Source: Planomonospora parontospora
Lineage (GTDB): Bacteria > Actinomycetota > Actinomycetes > Streptosporangiales > Streptosporangiaceae
Direction: 5' to 3'
Length of the DNA stretch: 64,000 bases
Assembly: GCA_014647935.1 (NCBI GenBank)
Contig: BMQD01000016.1
Location: forward strand, 140,023 to 204,022
Part shown: positions 1-9,858 of the stretch, one piece after another
How positions within the stretch are numbered: position 1 is the stretch's first letter
Layout of the letters: each line of letters begins with the position of its first letter
Program-made: the position numbers and the translations under genes
Notes under the pieces: generated by a model
What the model saw: the letters and a program-made list of their open reading frames with translations, nothing else
The model's database searches: none
What the model was told of the DNA's origin: nothing

Positions 1-292
1 CGGCCCCGGCCCGGATCGCCCGGGTGATGTCGGCGAGCGCCCCGTCGGGGCGGATGTCGCCGGACGCCGCGTACACCACGGCCCGGGGGCTGGTCGCGAG
101 CACCGCGCCGACGTCGTCGGTCGCCGCGATCCCGAGGTCGTGGCCGAGTCCGCCGAGCTCGCCCGCGTCCCGGCCGACCTTGCCGGGGTCGTGGACGATC
201 ACGGCCGTGAGCTCCAGCGCGGGATGGGCCTCGACGGCGCGGATGGCCGCGCGGCCGACGTTGCCGGTTCCCCAGACGATCGTGGACGTCAT
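1..292 (-). CDS. NAD(P)-binding dihydrodipicolinate-reductase-like protein (3' part outside window)
   Basis: Only the first 97 codons are visible; the gene leaves the window at base 1. The ATG is at 290-292. The protein opens with a Rossmann fold whose dinucleotide motif is WGTGNVGRAA (residues 6-15), followed by a beta strand HPALELTAVIVHDP and a VVYAASGD segment. This matches the N-terminal domain of the dihydrodipicolinate-reductase/2,4-diaminopentanoate-dehydrogenase-like family. Such actinobacterial proteins are often annotated as amine dehydrogenases and often sit among lipid or steroid catabolic genes (family knowledge); the substrate cannot be told here. A perfect 10-bp palindrome lies just upstream of the start, so the gene may be controlled by a TetR-type repressor. 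Confidence 0.75.
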   Translation of the reverse strand, partial: MTSTIVWGTGNVGRAAIRAVEAHPALELTAVIVHDPGKVGRDAGELGGLGHDLGIAATDDVGAVLATSPRAVVYAASGDIRPDGALADITRAIRAGA

Positions 293-303
293 GGACGGAG
301 CGT

Positions 304-317
304 AGCAAGCGCTTGGT
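304..317. promoter_or_regulatory. KstR2-like palindromic operator candidate
   Basis: The sequence AGCAAGCGCTTGGT contains the perfect palindrome CAAGCGCTTG (306-315). It fits every fixed position of AnCAAGnnCTTGnT, the published mycobacterial KstR2 consensus for cholesterol C/D-ring genes. It lies 12 bp upstream of the start of the dehydrogenase-like gene at 292, where a repressor would be expected. That KstR2 or an orthologue binds it is inference; no KstR2 gene is visible here. Confidence 0.45.
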
Positions 318-356
318 TCGATGTGTACGGCGCCACGGGGATTCCGGCCGGTCGCT

Positions 357-1016
357 TCAGGACTCTGGCGAACAGGTGAGGGTGGCGGGGCGGGCGCTTC
401 CCCGGACGAAGAAGGACATCGGCGTGCGCACCCGGGGGAACACGAAGCGCTCCAGGTCGGTGATGGTGAATCCGGCCTGCTCGATCAGCCCGGCGGCGTC
501 GCGCCCGGTGTGGCAGCCGCCGGCCAGGCGGGGCCAGACGGTGGCGTCCAGCAGCCGCTGCACCCGGGCCATCCCGGCCGAGCCGGCGCGCACGTGCTCC
601 AGGAAGCGCAGCCGCCCGCCGCCGGCCAGTACCCGGCGCATCTCGGCCAGTCCCGCGTGCGGGTCGGGCAGCGAGCACAGCACCAGCGCCGCCACCGCCG
701 CGTCGAAGGCCCCGTCGGCGGCGGGCAGGTGTTCGGCGAGGCCGTCGGTCACCTCGACCGGAACCGGCGCCACCGCGGCGGCGGCACGGGCCAGGCGGCG
801 CAGCCGCGGTTCCGGCTCGACCGCGAGCACCCCGGTGACGGCCGGAGGATAGTGGGCGAAGTTCAGCCCGTTCCCGGCCCCCACCTCTATGACCCGTCCG
901 GACAGGCCCGCCAGCAGCGCCCGGCGGTGTGCGGCCAGTCCTCTGTCCTCCACGACCCGGCTGAGCCGGGCGTAGCAGCGGGCGAAGAGCGGATGGTGCA
1001 CTTCTGCGGTGGTCAT
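357..1016 (-). CDS. class I SAM-dependent methyltransferase
   Basis: Predicted 219-residue cytosolic methyltransferase of the Methyltransf_11 type. Motif I is VIEVGAGNGLNFAHY (about residues 44-58), the acidic loop after beta 2 is AVEPEP, and motif IV/post-motif is FDAAVAALVLCSLPDP. The C-terminal CHTGRDAAGLIEQAGF segment is common in small actinobacterial methyltransferases acting on lipids or small molecules. The ATG at 1016 is preceded by GAGGA at good spacing, which decides the start. The gene is divergent from the sigma-factor gene at 1197. The substrate is not recognisable from the sequence. Confidence 0.85.
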   Translation of the reverse strand: MTTAEVHHPLFARCYARLSRVVEDRGLAAHRRALLAGLSGRVIEVGAGNGLNFAHYPPAVTGVLAVEPEPRLRRLARAAAAVAPVPVEVTDGLAEHLPAADGAFDAAVAALVLCSLPDPHAGLAEMRRVLAGGGRLRFLEHVRAGSAGMARVQRLLDATVWPRLAGGCHTGRDAAGLIEQAGFTITDLERFVFPRVRTPMSFFVRGSARPATLTCSPES

Positions 1017-1196
1017 GCCGTCCTCATTCCCGCTCACCGCCGGTTCACCGGACGCGGTCCCCGGCCGGGACGCCCCGGCGCGCCGCGAGCGCCTCCTGGG
1101 AGCCGGTCGCGGCGCCACCGACGCGCACCGACCACTTTCCGGCCCCGGTGGTGTCCTATCCGTCCGAGAAGGAACCGCAGAAGAGAAGGAGGCGAC

Positions 1197-2267
1197 ATGC
1201 CAGGAACCCCGCCGGCCGGGAAGACCGGTGCCTCGGCCCATGACCGGCGCCCGGCCGGGGATCTGCTGGCGCTGGCGCGCGGAGGAGACGGTGAGGCGTT
1301 CCGCGAGCTCGTCGAGCCGTACCGGCGTGAGCTCCAGGTGCACTGCTACCGCATCCTCGGCTCGGTGCAGGACGCCGAGGATCTGCTGCAGGAGACGCTG
1401 CTGGCGGCGTGGCGCGGGATCGGCGGCTACGAGGAACGCGCGTCGGTGAGGACGTGGCTCTACCGGATCGCGACCAACCGCTGTCTCAACGCCCTGCGGA
1501 CCGGCACCCGCCGTCCGCACGAACACGCGGCCCGCCGACCGGAGATCCCGTTGCCCGAGCCGTCGCACCACCGGGCGGAACCGAGCTGGCTGGAGCCGTA
1601 CCCCGATGTGCTGCTCGACGGGATCGCCGATCGCGTGCCCGGGCCGGAAGCGCGATACGAGATCAGGGAGTCGGTGTCACTGGCGTTCCTGGCGGCGCTG
1701 CAGCGGTTGCCGCCGAAGCAGAGAGCCGTACTGGTGCTACGGGACGTGCTGGGATTCCGGGCCGCCGAGGTGGCCGACATTCTCCGTACGACCGAGAACG
1801 CGGTGACCGGTGCCCTGAAACGGGCACGACGCGGACTGGACGACGAACTACCGGGTCCTGGACCGGAGAGCGCCCCGCTGCCGGAATCACCGCGGGAGCG
1901 CCGCATCGTGGCTGACTTCGTCCGCGCATTCGAGGCCGGAGACGTCGACGCCATCGTGGCCCTGCTGACGGACGACGCGTGGCTGACCATGCCGCCGCTG
2001 CCGCTGGAATACCGGGGCCCGGACGCCATCCGGAACTTCCTGGCCACGGTCGCGTTGCGCGACGGCCTGCGATACACGCTGATCGCGACGCGGGCGAACG
2101 GCCAACCGGCGTTCGGCTGCTACCTGCGCGATCCGCGGACGCCGATCCTGCACGCGCACGGAGTGCTCGTGCTGACCCTCACCCGCGACCGGATCACCGC
2201 GCTGACGCGGTTCCACGACAACTCGTTACTGGAGATCTTCGGACTCCCGCGATCGCTGCGCGCATGA
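1197..2267 (+). CDS. ECF RNA polymerase sigma factor with C-terminal SnoaL-like domain
   Basis: 356-residue sigma-70 family protein. Region 2 is at about residues 20-95 (VEPYRRELQVHCYRILGSVQDAEDLLQETLLAAW, then the RTWLYRIATNRCLNALR segment). Region 4 is at about 160-215 (LQRLPPKQRAVLVLRDVLGFRAAEVADILRTTENAVTGALKRAR). The last ~120 residues form a SnoaL/NTF2-like domain (VRAFEAGDVDAIVALLTDDAWLTMPP). This is the layout of SigJ/ECF41-like sigma factors, whose extra domain tunes activity in place of a separate anti-sigma factor. The start ATG has a strong AGGAGG. The DHA2 exporter and VOC protein that follow on the same strand are plausible targets or co-expressed genes, but this is inference. 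Confidence 0.9.
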   Translation: MPGTPPAGKTGASAHDRRPAGDLLALARGGDGEAFRELVEPYRRELQVHCYRILGSVQDAEDLLQETLLAAWRGIGGYEERASVRTWLYRIATNRCLNALRTGTRRPHEHAARRPEIPLPEPSHHRAEPSWLEPYPDVLLDGIADRVPGPEARYEIRESVSLAFLAALQRLPPKQRAVLVLRDVLGFRAAEVADILRTTENAVTGALKRARRGLDDELPGPGPESAPLPESPRERRIVADFVRAFEAGDVDAIVALLTDDAWLTMPPLPLEYRGPDAIRNFLATVALRDGLRYTLIATRANGQPAFGCYLRDPRTPILHAHGVLVLTLTRDRITALTRFHDNSLLEIFGLPRSLRA

Positions 2268-2463
2268 TCGGCCGTGCGGAGACCGGAGGTCCGGCGCGCG
2301 TATCCGGCGGCGTGCCCGCGGAGCACGCCCAGAAAGCCGTGCCTGGAAAGACACGCGTGGAAACAGACGGCGGACCCGCAGGATTCCGGCGAACGGCGTC
2401 CGGCCGCGTGGCCGGAGAAGACCCGAGCAGAAAGAAGAAGCGGTGAGAGGTGACAGCGGACGG

Positions 2464-3882
2464 ATGACGTCCGAGCAGGCATGGGTGCTGGGTATCGCCT
2501 CACTGGCGTCGTTCATGATGGCCCTGGACAGCCTGGTCGTGACGACGGCTCTCGGCACGATCCGGCAGGATCTGACGGCGTCACTCGAATCACTCGAATG
2601 GACCGTCAACGCGTACAACCTGACGTTCGCGGTGCTGCTGCCGACCGGAGCGGCACTGGGCGACCGGTTCGGCCGCCGCAGGATGTTCGTCGCCGGAATG
2701 GCGGTGTTCACCGTCGCGTCGGCGGCCTGCGCGCTGTCCCCGAACATCACCGCTCTGGTCGCGGCCCGGGCGTTGCAGGGCGCCGGTGCCGCGCTGGTAC
2801 TGCCGCTGTCGCTCACCCTGATCAGTGCGATGTTCCCCCCGCGGCAGCGGGGCCGGGCGATGGGGCTGTACCTGGGCATCACCGGTCTGGCGACGTTCAG
2901 CGGCCCGTTCGTCGGCGGTGTCGTCTCCGAAGGCCTGGCCTGGCAGTGGATCTTCTGGCTGAACCTGCCGGTCGGGGTGGTCGCGGCCCTGCTCGCGGCT
3001 CGGCGCATCGGCGAGAGTCTCGGCCCGAACGGCCGGCTCGACCTGGTAGGGGCCGCGCTCGTGACCCTGGGTGCTTTCGGCGTCGTCTGGGCACTGGTCC
3101 GCGGGAACGCGGCGGGCTGGGGCAGCGCGGAGGTACTGGGCGCGCTGCTGCTCGGTGTCGTGCTGGTGATCGTCTTCGTGCTCTGGGAACGACGTGCGAA
3201 GACTCCGATGCTGCCGATGCGGTTCTTCAGGTCGAGGGCGTTCGCCACGGCCAACCCGGCGAACTTCTGCGTGTTCGCCTCGCTGTACGGCACGATGTTC
3301 TTCCTCGCGCAGTATTTCCAGACCGTGCACGGTGAAGGACCGCTCGGTGCCGGCCTGCGGCTGATGCCGTGGACCGGGACGCTGATGGTGTGCGCGCCGC
3401 TCGCCGGCCGGCTGGCCGACAAGGCCGGCGAGCGGGCGTTCGTGGCCGGAGGACTGCTGCTGCAGACGCTGGGCATGGGCTGGATCGCCGTGGTCGCCGA
3501 CACCGGCACGGGCTACCTCGAAATCCTGCCCGCGCTGGTGGTCGGCGGTGCCGGACTGACCATGGCCATGCCCGCGGCGCAGAAGGCGGTGGTCGGCGCG
3601 GTGCGGCCCGAGGAGATCGGCCAGGCGTCCGGCGTGTTCATGACGCTGCGGATGTTCGGCGGGGTGTTCGGCACCTCCGTCACGGTCGCCGTCTTCGCGG
3701 GTGCCGGAGGCTACGCGTCGGCCGAGGAGTTCAGCGACGGGTTCTCGGCGGGAATGGGCACCGTCGCCGCCCTCGCGTTCATCGGCATGCTCGTCGCGCT
3801 GGGCATGCCGGGCAGACGGCCGGCGACCGCACCGCCGCAGGCGGTGAGCGCCGTGCCCGGGGTGGACGCGCCCAGCCGCTGA
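2464..3882 (+). CDS. MFS drug:H+ antiporter, DHA2 (EmrB/QacA) family
   Basis: About 472 residues with the 14-helix pattern of DHA2 exporters. The first helix is VLGIASLASFMMALDSLVVTTAL, containing the family motif LDxxVVxxAL. The loop 2-3 motif A is GDRFGRRRMF, and motif C-like glycines occur in the fifth helix (GLATFSGPFVGG). It probably exports a hydrophobic compound using the proton gradient. The start is uncertain: ATG 2464 places the first helix in the usual position, while an in-frame GTG at 2443 would add seven residues. It lies downstream of the sigma-factor gene with a 196-bp gap in which I see no gene. Confidence 0.9.
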   Translation: MTSEQAWVLGIASLASFMMALDSLVVTTALGTIRQDLTASLESLEWTVNAYNLTFAVLLPTGAALGDRFGRRRMFVAGMAVFTVASAACALSPNITALVAARALQGAGAALVLPLSLTLISAMFPPRQRGRAMGLYLGITGLATFSGPFVGGVVSEGLAWQWIFWLNLPVGVVAALLAARRIGESLGPNGRLDLVGAALVTLGAFGVVWALVRGNAAGWGSAEVLGALLLGVVLVIVFVLWERRAKTPMLPMRFFRSRAFATANPANFCVFASLYGTMFFLAQYFQTVHGEGPLGAGLRLMPWTGTLMVCAPLAGRLADKAGERAFVAGGLLLQTLGMGWIAVVADTGTGYLEILPALVVGGAGLTMAMPAAQKAVVGAVRPEEIGQASGVFMTLRMFGGVFGTSVTVAVFAGAGGYASAEEFSDGFSAGMGTVAALAFIGMLVALGMPGRRPATAPPQAVSAVPGVDAPSR

Positions 3883-3934
3883 CCCGGTCTGTCGTACCCT
3901 GGCATCTGTCAAGATCTCGACTTCGGGAGTCGCC

Positions 3935-4297
3935 GTGATCACGCATATCGGTGTGGCCGTGCTCTACGTCAGTGATCAGCAGGAGTCCGTGGACTTCTAC
4001 GTCGGAAAGCTCGGTTTCAAGAAGACCGCCGACGCGGAGATGCCGGAAGGAACGCGCTGGATCGAGGTGACCCCGCCGAACGGCCAGACAGCGATGGCCA
4101 TCCACGACGCCGCGGCATCGGGGAAGCAGCCCGGAGAGGGGGCGTACCTCACCTTCACGTGCGACGACATCCGGGCGACGGTCGGTGAACTCCGGAACGC
4201 GGGGGTCACGGTCACCGATCCGATCGAAGCACCGTGGGGCACGTATGCGCATGTGGAAGGCCCGGACGGCCATCGGATCCAGATCCACCAGAAGTAG
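3935..4297 (+). CDS. VOC-superfamily (glyoxalase/bleomycin-resistance-like) protein
   Basis: 120-residue single vicinal-oxygen-chelate module, GTG start with GGGAG upstream. Two beta-alpha-beta-beta-beta halves are visible: ITHIGVAVLYVSDQQESVDFYVGKLGFK and YLTFTCDDIRATVGELRNAGVTVTDPIEAPWGTYAHVEGPDGHRIQI. The Pro-Asp-Gly-His turn near the C-terminus is typical of the family. A catalytic metal site is not obvious (the final strand has HRIQIHQ rather than the classical Glu), so it could be a binding/resistance protein rather than an enzyme. It follows the DHA2 exporter by 52 bp on the same strand, which suggests a detoxification role (inference). Confidence 0.85.
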   Translation: MITHIGVAVLYVSDQQESVDFYVGKLGFKKTADAEMPEGTRWIEVTPPNGQTAMAIHDAAASGKQPGEGAYLTFTCDDIRATVGELRNAGVTVTDPIEAPWGTYAHVEGPDGHRIQIHQK

Positions 4298-4534
4298 CCG
4301 ACGGTCCAGCACCGCCGTGCTGCTGCGGGACCGCCACGACACTGGCCGATTTCGTGGCACCGGCCGACACCGCCGTGCACGACCAGGCCGCCGCGGGCAA
4401 CGCGGCGTTCGCCTCCCGCATCGCGAGGGGGACGGCGTCCTCCACCGCCGACCCCGGCTCGCGGCCTGGCGGGTGCTGTCGGTGGCGCAGTGCAGTATTG
4501 CGACATCTGTCCACGCAGCGAAGGGGAGACCACA

Positions 4535-4876
4535 GTGCCGCCGGTGAATCAGCAGGTGCTCGGCCACGCGTTCCTCAAGGGGATGTACGACGACGCGTAC
4601 TTCCCCGATCACGTCGTCGACCGGGGAAGAGCGATCCTGCTGGGGCTGTGCGAGCGGATCGAGGCCGAGCAGCCGCTGGACCTGTCGGCCCTGTACGCGC
4701 TCACGGAGGTCGCCACGCAGGAGTTCAACGCGCTGGAGGCGGAGTTCGAGGCGGCCGGCAGCGAGATCGAGACCGTCGCGCGAGAGGTGATCGCCGAAGA
4801 CTTCTGCTTCGTGGCCGCGGCATACGGGTTCGCGGAGGCGGACGTGGAAGAGCTGATCGCCGCTCGCGACTGGTGA
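4535..4876 (+). CDS. DUF5713 family protein
   Basis: 113-residue soluble, acidic, mostly helical protein. The N-terminal run NQQVLGHAFLKGMYDDAYFPDHVVDRGRAILL matches the DUF5713 family as I remember it. The GTG start at 4535 is favoured because AGGGGAG lies just upstream; an in-frame ATG at 4490 lacks a ribosome site. No signal peptide, membrane helix or catalytic motif is seen, and the family has no established function. It is convergent with the secreted protein gene at 4946-5455. The 237 bp before it hold no gene I can support. Confidence 0.7.
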   Translation: MPPVNQQVLGHAFLKGMYDDAYFPDHVVDRGRAILLGLCERIEAEQPLDLSALYALTEVATQEFNALEAEFEAAGSEIETVAREVIAEDFCFVAAAYGFAEADVEELIAARDW

Positions 4877-4945
4877 AGCCAGGCCGACCGTACCCGCAGC
4901 AGGTGCGGCAACGGCTTCGCGCGGTCTGTCCGCCCGATGGAACGA

Positions 4946-5455
4946 TCATGCGTAGTAGGTGTAGAGAGGCTTCCAGGTTCCGGCGTACAGGCAGGTGAGG
5001 GACGGCTTGGCCGCCTTGGCCCCGGCGCACACCTTGAGCTCGACGTGGTAGACCTTCTTGTGGGAGAACGCGAACTTCAGCGGCTTGCCGTGGGTGCAGG
5101 TGCGGTAGCTGCGCTGCTTGAGGGTCACCCCGCCGGTCGCGTCCGCGGTGGAGACGCGGAAGACGGCCCAGCCGCAGGTAGAGGAGCCGGCGGTCAGGTC
5201 GGTGACGCTGCCGGTGACCGTGACGCGGCCGGCGGGCTTGCCGGGATCGTCCTTCGCGGTGGCCGTCAGCGAGCCGGCCGCCCTGGCCCTGCGGCCGGCG
5301 GCGTGGTGGGGACCCCACTGGGTGGGGGCGGCGGCCTGCGCGGCGCGCGCGTCCGACGTGCCCGTGGCGGGACCGGCGGTGGCGTGAGCGGCGGCGGGGG
5401 CCAGAACCATGGCGCCGGCGATGGAGAATCCGGCCAGGGCGCGAGCGGTGTTCAT
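4946..5455 (-). CDS. secreted hypothetical protein
   Basis: 169 residues with a clear Sec signal peptide (MNTARALAGFSIAGAMVLAPAAAHATA, cleavage after AHA-TA). The mature part has an Ala-rich low-complexity stretch, then a beta-rich domain with six cysteines (SSTCGWAVFRVS, SYRTCTHGKP, ELKVCAGAK, SLTCLYAGTW and others) likely to form disulfides. The ATG at 5455 has an AAAGG ribosome site. I do not recognise the family. It follows the chitinase on the same strand but is separated from it by a terminator and about 280 bp, so it has its own promoter. Confidence 0.7.
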   Translation of the reverse strand: MNTARALAGFSIAGAMVLAPAAAHATAGPATGTSDARAAQAAAPTQWGPHHAAGRRARAAGSLTATAKDDPGKPAGRVTVTGSVTDLTAGSSTCGWAVFRVSTADATGGVTLKQRSYRTCTHGKPLKFAFSHKKVYHVELKVCAGAKAAKPSLTCLYAGTWKPLYTYYA

Positions 5456-5527
5456 GGTGAATCCTTTCCGTCTGCGACTGGGCACAGCGTGCGACGGACC
5501 GCTTTCACCCGGCTTGAAGGCGGGACT

Positions 5528-5561
5528 GCAAGCGTTGTAGGCAGGATTGCAAGCGGCTTGC
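5528..5561. promoter_or_regulatory. paired GCAAGCG half-sites upstream of the secreted-protein gene
   Basis: GCAAGCG occurs at 5528-5534 and again at 5549-5555, 21 bp apart (two helical turns). The second copy forms the inverted repeat GCAAG-CGG-CTTGC (5549-5561). The pair lies 73-106 bp upstream of the ATG at 5455. It is a plausible dimer-binding operator; the regulator is unknown. Confidence 0.35.
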
Positions 5562-5685
5562 CCTGGGTGGCAGGCCGGCCCGGGACAAGGGCGCCGTCCG
5601 GCACGCCGCTGACGGCGACCGCGCCGGACCGGTACGGCGCGGGCGGGGTTCGCGGGGCCGGCGCGTTCGGGGAGAACGGGCCGGC

Positions 5686-5711
5686 CACCGTCCCCATCGA
5701 CGGGGACGGTG
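5686..5711 (-). terminator. hairpin terminator of the chitinase gene
   Basis: Perfect 10-bp inverted repeat CACCGTCCCC / GGGGACGGTG with a 6-nt loop, located 25 bp beyond the chitinase stop codon. It has no T tract, which is usual for actinobacterial terminators. Confidence 0.65.
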
Positions 5712-5736
5712 ACCGGCGTGACGGACGATGCCCTGC

Positions 5737-7995
<2,259 letters not shown>

Positions 7996-8027
7996 GGCTT
8001 CACCTCTCCTGCCTGCATGGGGGGAAT

Positions 8028-8056
8028 GAATTAATAAGAAGCTTTCCTATTAATTC
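8028..8056. promoter_or_regulatory. 29-bp palindromic operator of the chitinase promoter
   Basis: GAATTAATA (8028-8036) and TATTAATTC (8048-8056) form a perfect 9-bp inverted repeat around an 11-nt core that itself contains AAGCTT. Read as a whole, 12 of 14 base pairs are symmetric. It lies 33 bp upstream of the chitinase start. The A/T-rich arms around a GAAAGCTTC-like core resemble ROK/NagC-type operators; identity of the repressor is inference. Confidence 0.6.
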
Positions 8057-8121
8057 GAGGTGAACGTATCCCCGTGACCATGACCGGTCAAGGTGCGAAA
8101 TTTCGGGTCAGGTGAGGATTT

Positions 8122-9015
8122 TCAGCGGGACGGCCAGCGCCAGGAGATGCCCACCGCCCCCGAGGACAGGTCGACGGCCGTCAGGTGCACGGTGCCGTGC
8201 GCGTTCGGCACCAGCGCTCCGGCGTGGCACGGCTCGCCGCCCGGGAGGCGGCGGGTGTAGGAGTGGCACTGCTCGGGCGGCGCCAGCGGATCGAACCGCA
8301 CCTCGACCAGGAGCTGCCCCACCGGCCGGTGCACGCCGTACTCGTGACCGGTGCAGGGGGCGGGCGGGCGATCGCGGACCTCCCACGCGAAGGCCCAGCT
8401 CTCCCCGCGGCGGAGCACCTGGTCGAACAGGAGTTCCGCGGCCGGTGCCGGTCCCTGCCGCCGGACCTCGCCCAGGCGGCAGTTCTCCAGCGCGAGGATC
8501 TCGCACGTCCGGGGGTCCGCGCCCGGAGCGGCGGGGGAGCGGTCCACGTAGCGGTCCACCCCGCGCCGGCGGGCCCTGATCAGGGTGCGCGTCCACACCG
8601 AGGTGCGACGCCCCGCGGCGTCGATGGTCACCGTCTGGTGTCGGCTGAGGACGGTCAGGTCCTGCTCGCGCGGCCCGGGGAGCGGACCGGGCGGCTCACC
8701 GGGCGTCCCGGGCCGCCGGTCCGGTTCGGGGCCGGGCCGCAGCAGTTCGGCCAGCGCCCGTTCGGGGACGCCGAGCACGTGCTCCAGGGCCGCGATCACC
8801 TCCAGGGACCGCTCGCCGCCGGGACGCCGGTGCCCCCGCTGCCAGTCGCTCAACGTGGACAGCGCGACGGTCAGCCCGCGCTGGGCGAGACGGGCCCGGA
8901 TCCGGTCGAGCGAGAGCCCGCTCTCCCGGATGCAGGCCCGCAGGGCGAGGTGGAACGGGCCGGAGCGGAGCAGGGCGTCCCGGTCACCGACGGGCTCGGG
9001 GGTTCGGCGCGGCAT
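8122..9015 (-). CDS. helix-turn-helix protein with unknown C-terminal domain
   Basis: 297 residues. The N-terminal part (about 20-95) looks like an XRE-type HTH: FHLALRACIRESGLSLDRIRARLAQRGLTVALSTLSDWQRGHRRP, followed by EVIAALEHVLGVPERAL. A proline/arginine-rich linker leads to a 170-residue beta-rich domain with scattered Cys/His (ENCRLGEVRRQG, GEPCHAGALVPNAHGTVHLTAVDL). The C-terminal domain is unrecognised; these architectures occur repeatedly in Streptosporangiaceae and related groups. ATG 9015 has AGGAG upstream. It is divergent from nothing nearby: the next gene upstream lies on the same strand 158 bp away. Probably a DNA-binding regulator. Confidence 0.65.
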   Translation of the reverse strand: MPRRTPEPVGDRDALLRSGPFHLALRACIRESGLSLDRIRARLAQRGLTVALSTLSDWQRGHRRPGGERSLEVIAALEHVLGVPERALAELLRPGPEPDRRPGTPGEPPGPLPGPREQDLTVLSRHQTVTIDAAGRRTSVWTRTLIRARRRGVDRYVDRSPAAPGADPRTCEILALENCRLGEVRRQGPAPAAELLFDQVLRRGESWAFAWEVRDRPPAPCTGHEYGVHRPVGQLLVEVRFDPLAPPEQCHSYTRRLPGGEPCHAGALVPNAHGTVHLTAVDLSSGAVGISWRWPSR

Positions 9016-9136
9016 GGGGCGCTCCTGGGATCGCGGCTGTCGCGCGGCGCCCGGACCACCGCGATCCCGCCCCTCGCCCGGGAACGCGCGCCGGCCGCGC
9101 TCTGTGCGGGAGTGAGCGTAGATCGTCGCACCGCCC

Positions 9137-9170
9137 GCGATCCAGTGCCGGCCGCGATCCAGCGCCGGCC
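9137..9170. repeat. 17-bp tandem duplication
   Basis: GCGATCCAGTGCCGGCC (9137-9153) is followed directly by GCGATCCAGCGCCGGCC (9154-9170), one mismatch. It lies in the gap between two leftward genes and shows no promoter features. Confidence 0.6.
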
Positions 9171-9173
9171 GCA

Positions 9174-9344
9174 TCAGGTCCGGCGGGTGCCCTGCCGGAA
9201 CCGGCCGGGCACCCGGCCCACCGCGGCTCCCCGACCGCCCCTGTCCGGGCCGGCGAAGCCGTGCGCGACGCTCCGGCCGGGGAACTCCTCCCAGTCGTCG
9301 CTCCCGACGCCGCGCTTCAGCAGCCTGCGGTTGAAGTCGTTCAC
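9174..9344 (-). CDS. small protein translationally coupled to the upstream gene
   Basis: 56 residues beginning [23 protein letters not shown], with an Arg/Gly-rich C-terminus. The GTG start at 9344 overlaps the TGA stop of the preceding 157-residue protein (GTGA), so translation is probably coupled. The N-terminal 35 residues look like genuine protein; the tail is low complexity and could have been truncated. Family not recognised. It could be an accessory subunit or the relic of a larger partner. Confidence 0.45.
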   Translation of the reverse strand: MNDFNRRLLKRGVGSDDWEEFPGRSVAHGFAGPDRGGRGAAVGRVPGRFRQGTRRT

Positions 9345-9814
9345 CGTCCCACCGGGCCTTCCGGGCGCGTGTCGGCGAGGTAGCCGCCGAGGTCCGGGGC
9401 GTCTCCGGCGAACATGTGCCGGACCCATGCGGCCCGCTCGTACTCCAGGGCGGGCAGTTCCCACACGCACCCGGCCCAGCGCCGTGTCTCGGGCACGAAG
9501 TTCGAGGGGTCCTCGTCGGGGCACCCGACGGCGGGCTGGCCGGCCGCGGCGGTGTGCACCTCCACCACGTTGTCCCAGGCCCAGGTGTAGACGAGCAGGT
9601 AGGCGCCGGTGTCCCCGCCCCGGTGGAGGACGGTCCAGCCGGCCGGGGAGTCGTCGGCGGGGGCGGGGACGAGCGCCGGCAGATATTCGTAGGCCGCCTT
9701 CTCGACCTCCGGCTCGATCGGCCGGTCGGGCGTGTCGACGTGGTAGCGCTTGTAGGGGCGGCCGCCGGCGGAGATCGGGTCCAGCGGCCGCATGTTCTTC
9801 TCGATGAACACCAT
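9341..9814 (-). CDS. hypothetical protein divergent from a WYL regulator
   Basis: 157 residues, soluble, rich in Trp and Tyr ([35 protein letters not shown]). No signal peptide or catalytic motif. A compact N-terminus [42 protein letters not shown] suggests a small ligand-binding or stress protein, but I do not recognise the family. ATG 9814 is preferred; an in-frame GTG at 9844 lies inside the operator palindrome. The layout, with the regulator divergent at 9859 and a palindrome between, suggests that regulator controls it. Confidence 0.65.
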   Translation of the reverse strand: MVFIEKNMRPLDPISAGGRPYKRYHVDTPDRPIEPEVEKAAYEYLPALVPAPADDSPAGWTVLHRGGDTGAYLLVYTWAWDNVVEVHTAAAGQPAVGCPDEDPSNFVPETRRWAGCVWELPALEYERAAWVRHMFAGDAPDLGGYLADTRPEGPVGR

Positions 9815-9837
9815 GGCCGGACCGTACGGCCTCTCCC

Positions 9838-9854
9838 CTGACACGTAATGTCAG
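9838..9854. promoter_or_regulatory. CTGACA-n5-TGTCAG operator in a divergent promoter
   Basis: Perfect 6-bp inverted repeat CTGACA (9838-9843) / TGTCAG (9849-9854) with a 5-nt spacer. It overlaps TAATGT (9846-9851), a -10 hexamer placed 7 nt before the GTG of the WYL gene at 9859. A bound repressor would block both divergent promoters; autoregulation by the WYL protein is inferred. Confidence 0.65.
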
Positions 9855-9858
9855 TGGT

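Noticed and set aside
4298-4534. Possible small gene between the VOC and DUF5713 genes
   Set aside because: Open frames exist on both strands but show no ribosome site, motif or codon pattern that sets them apart from noise.
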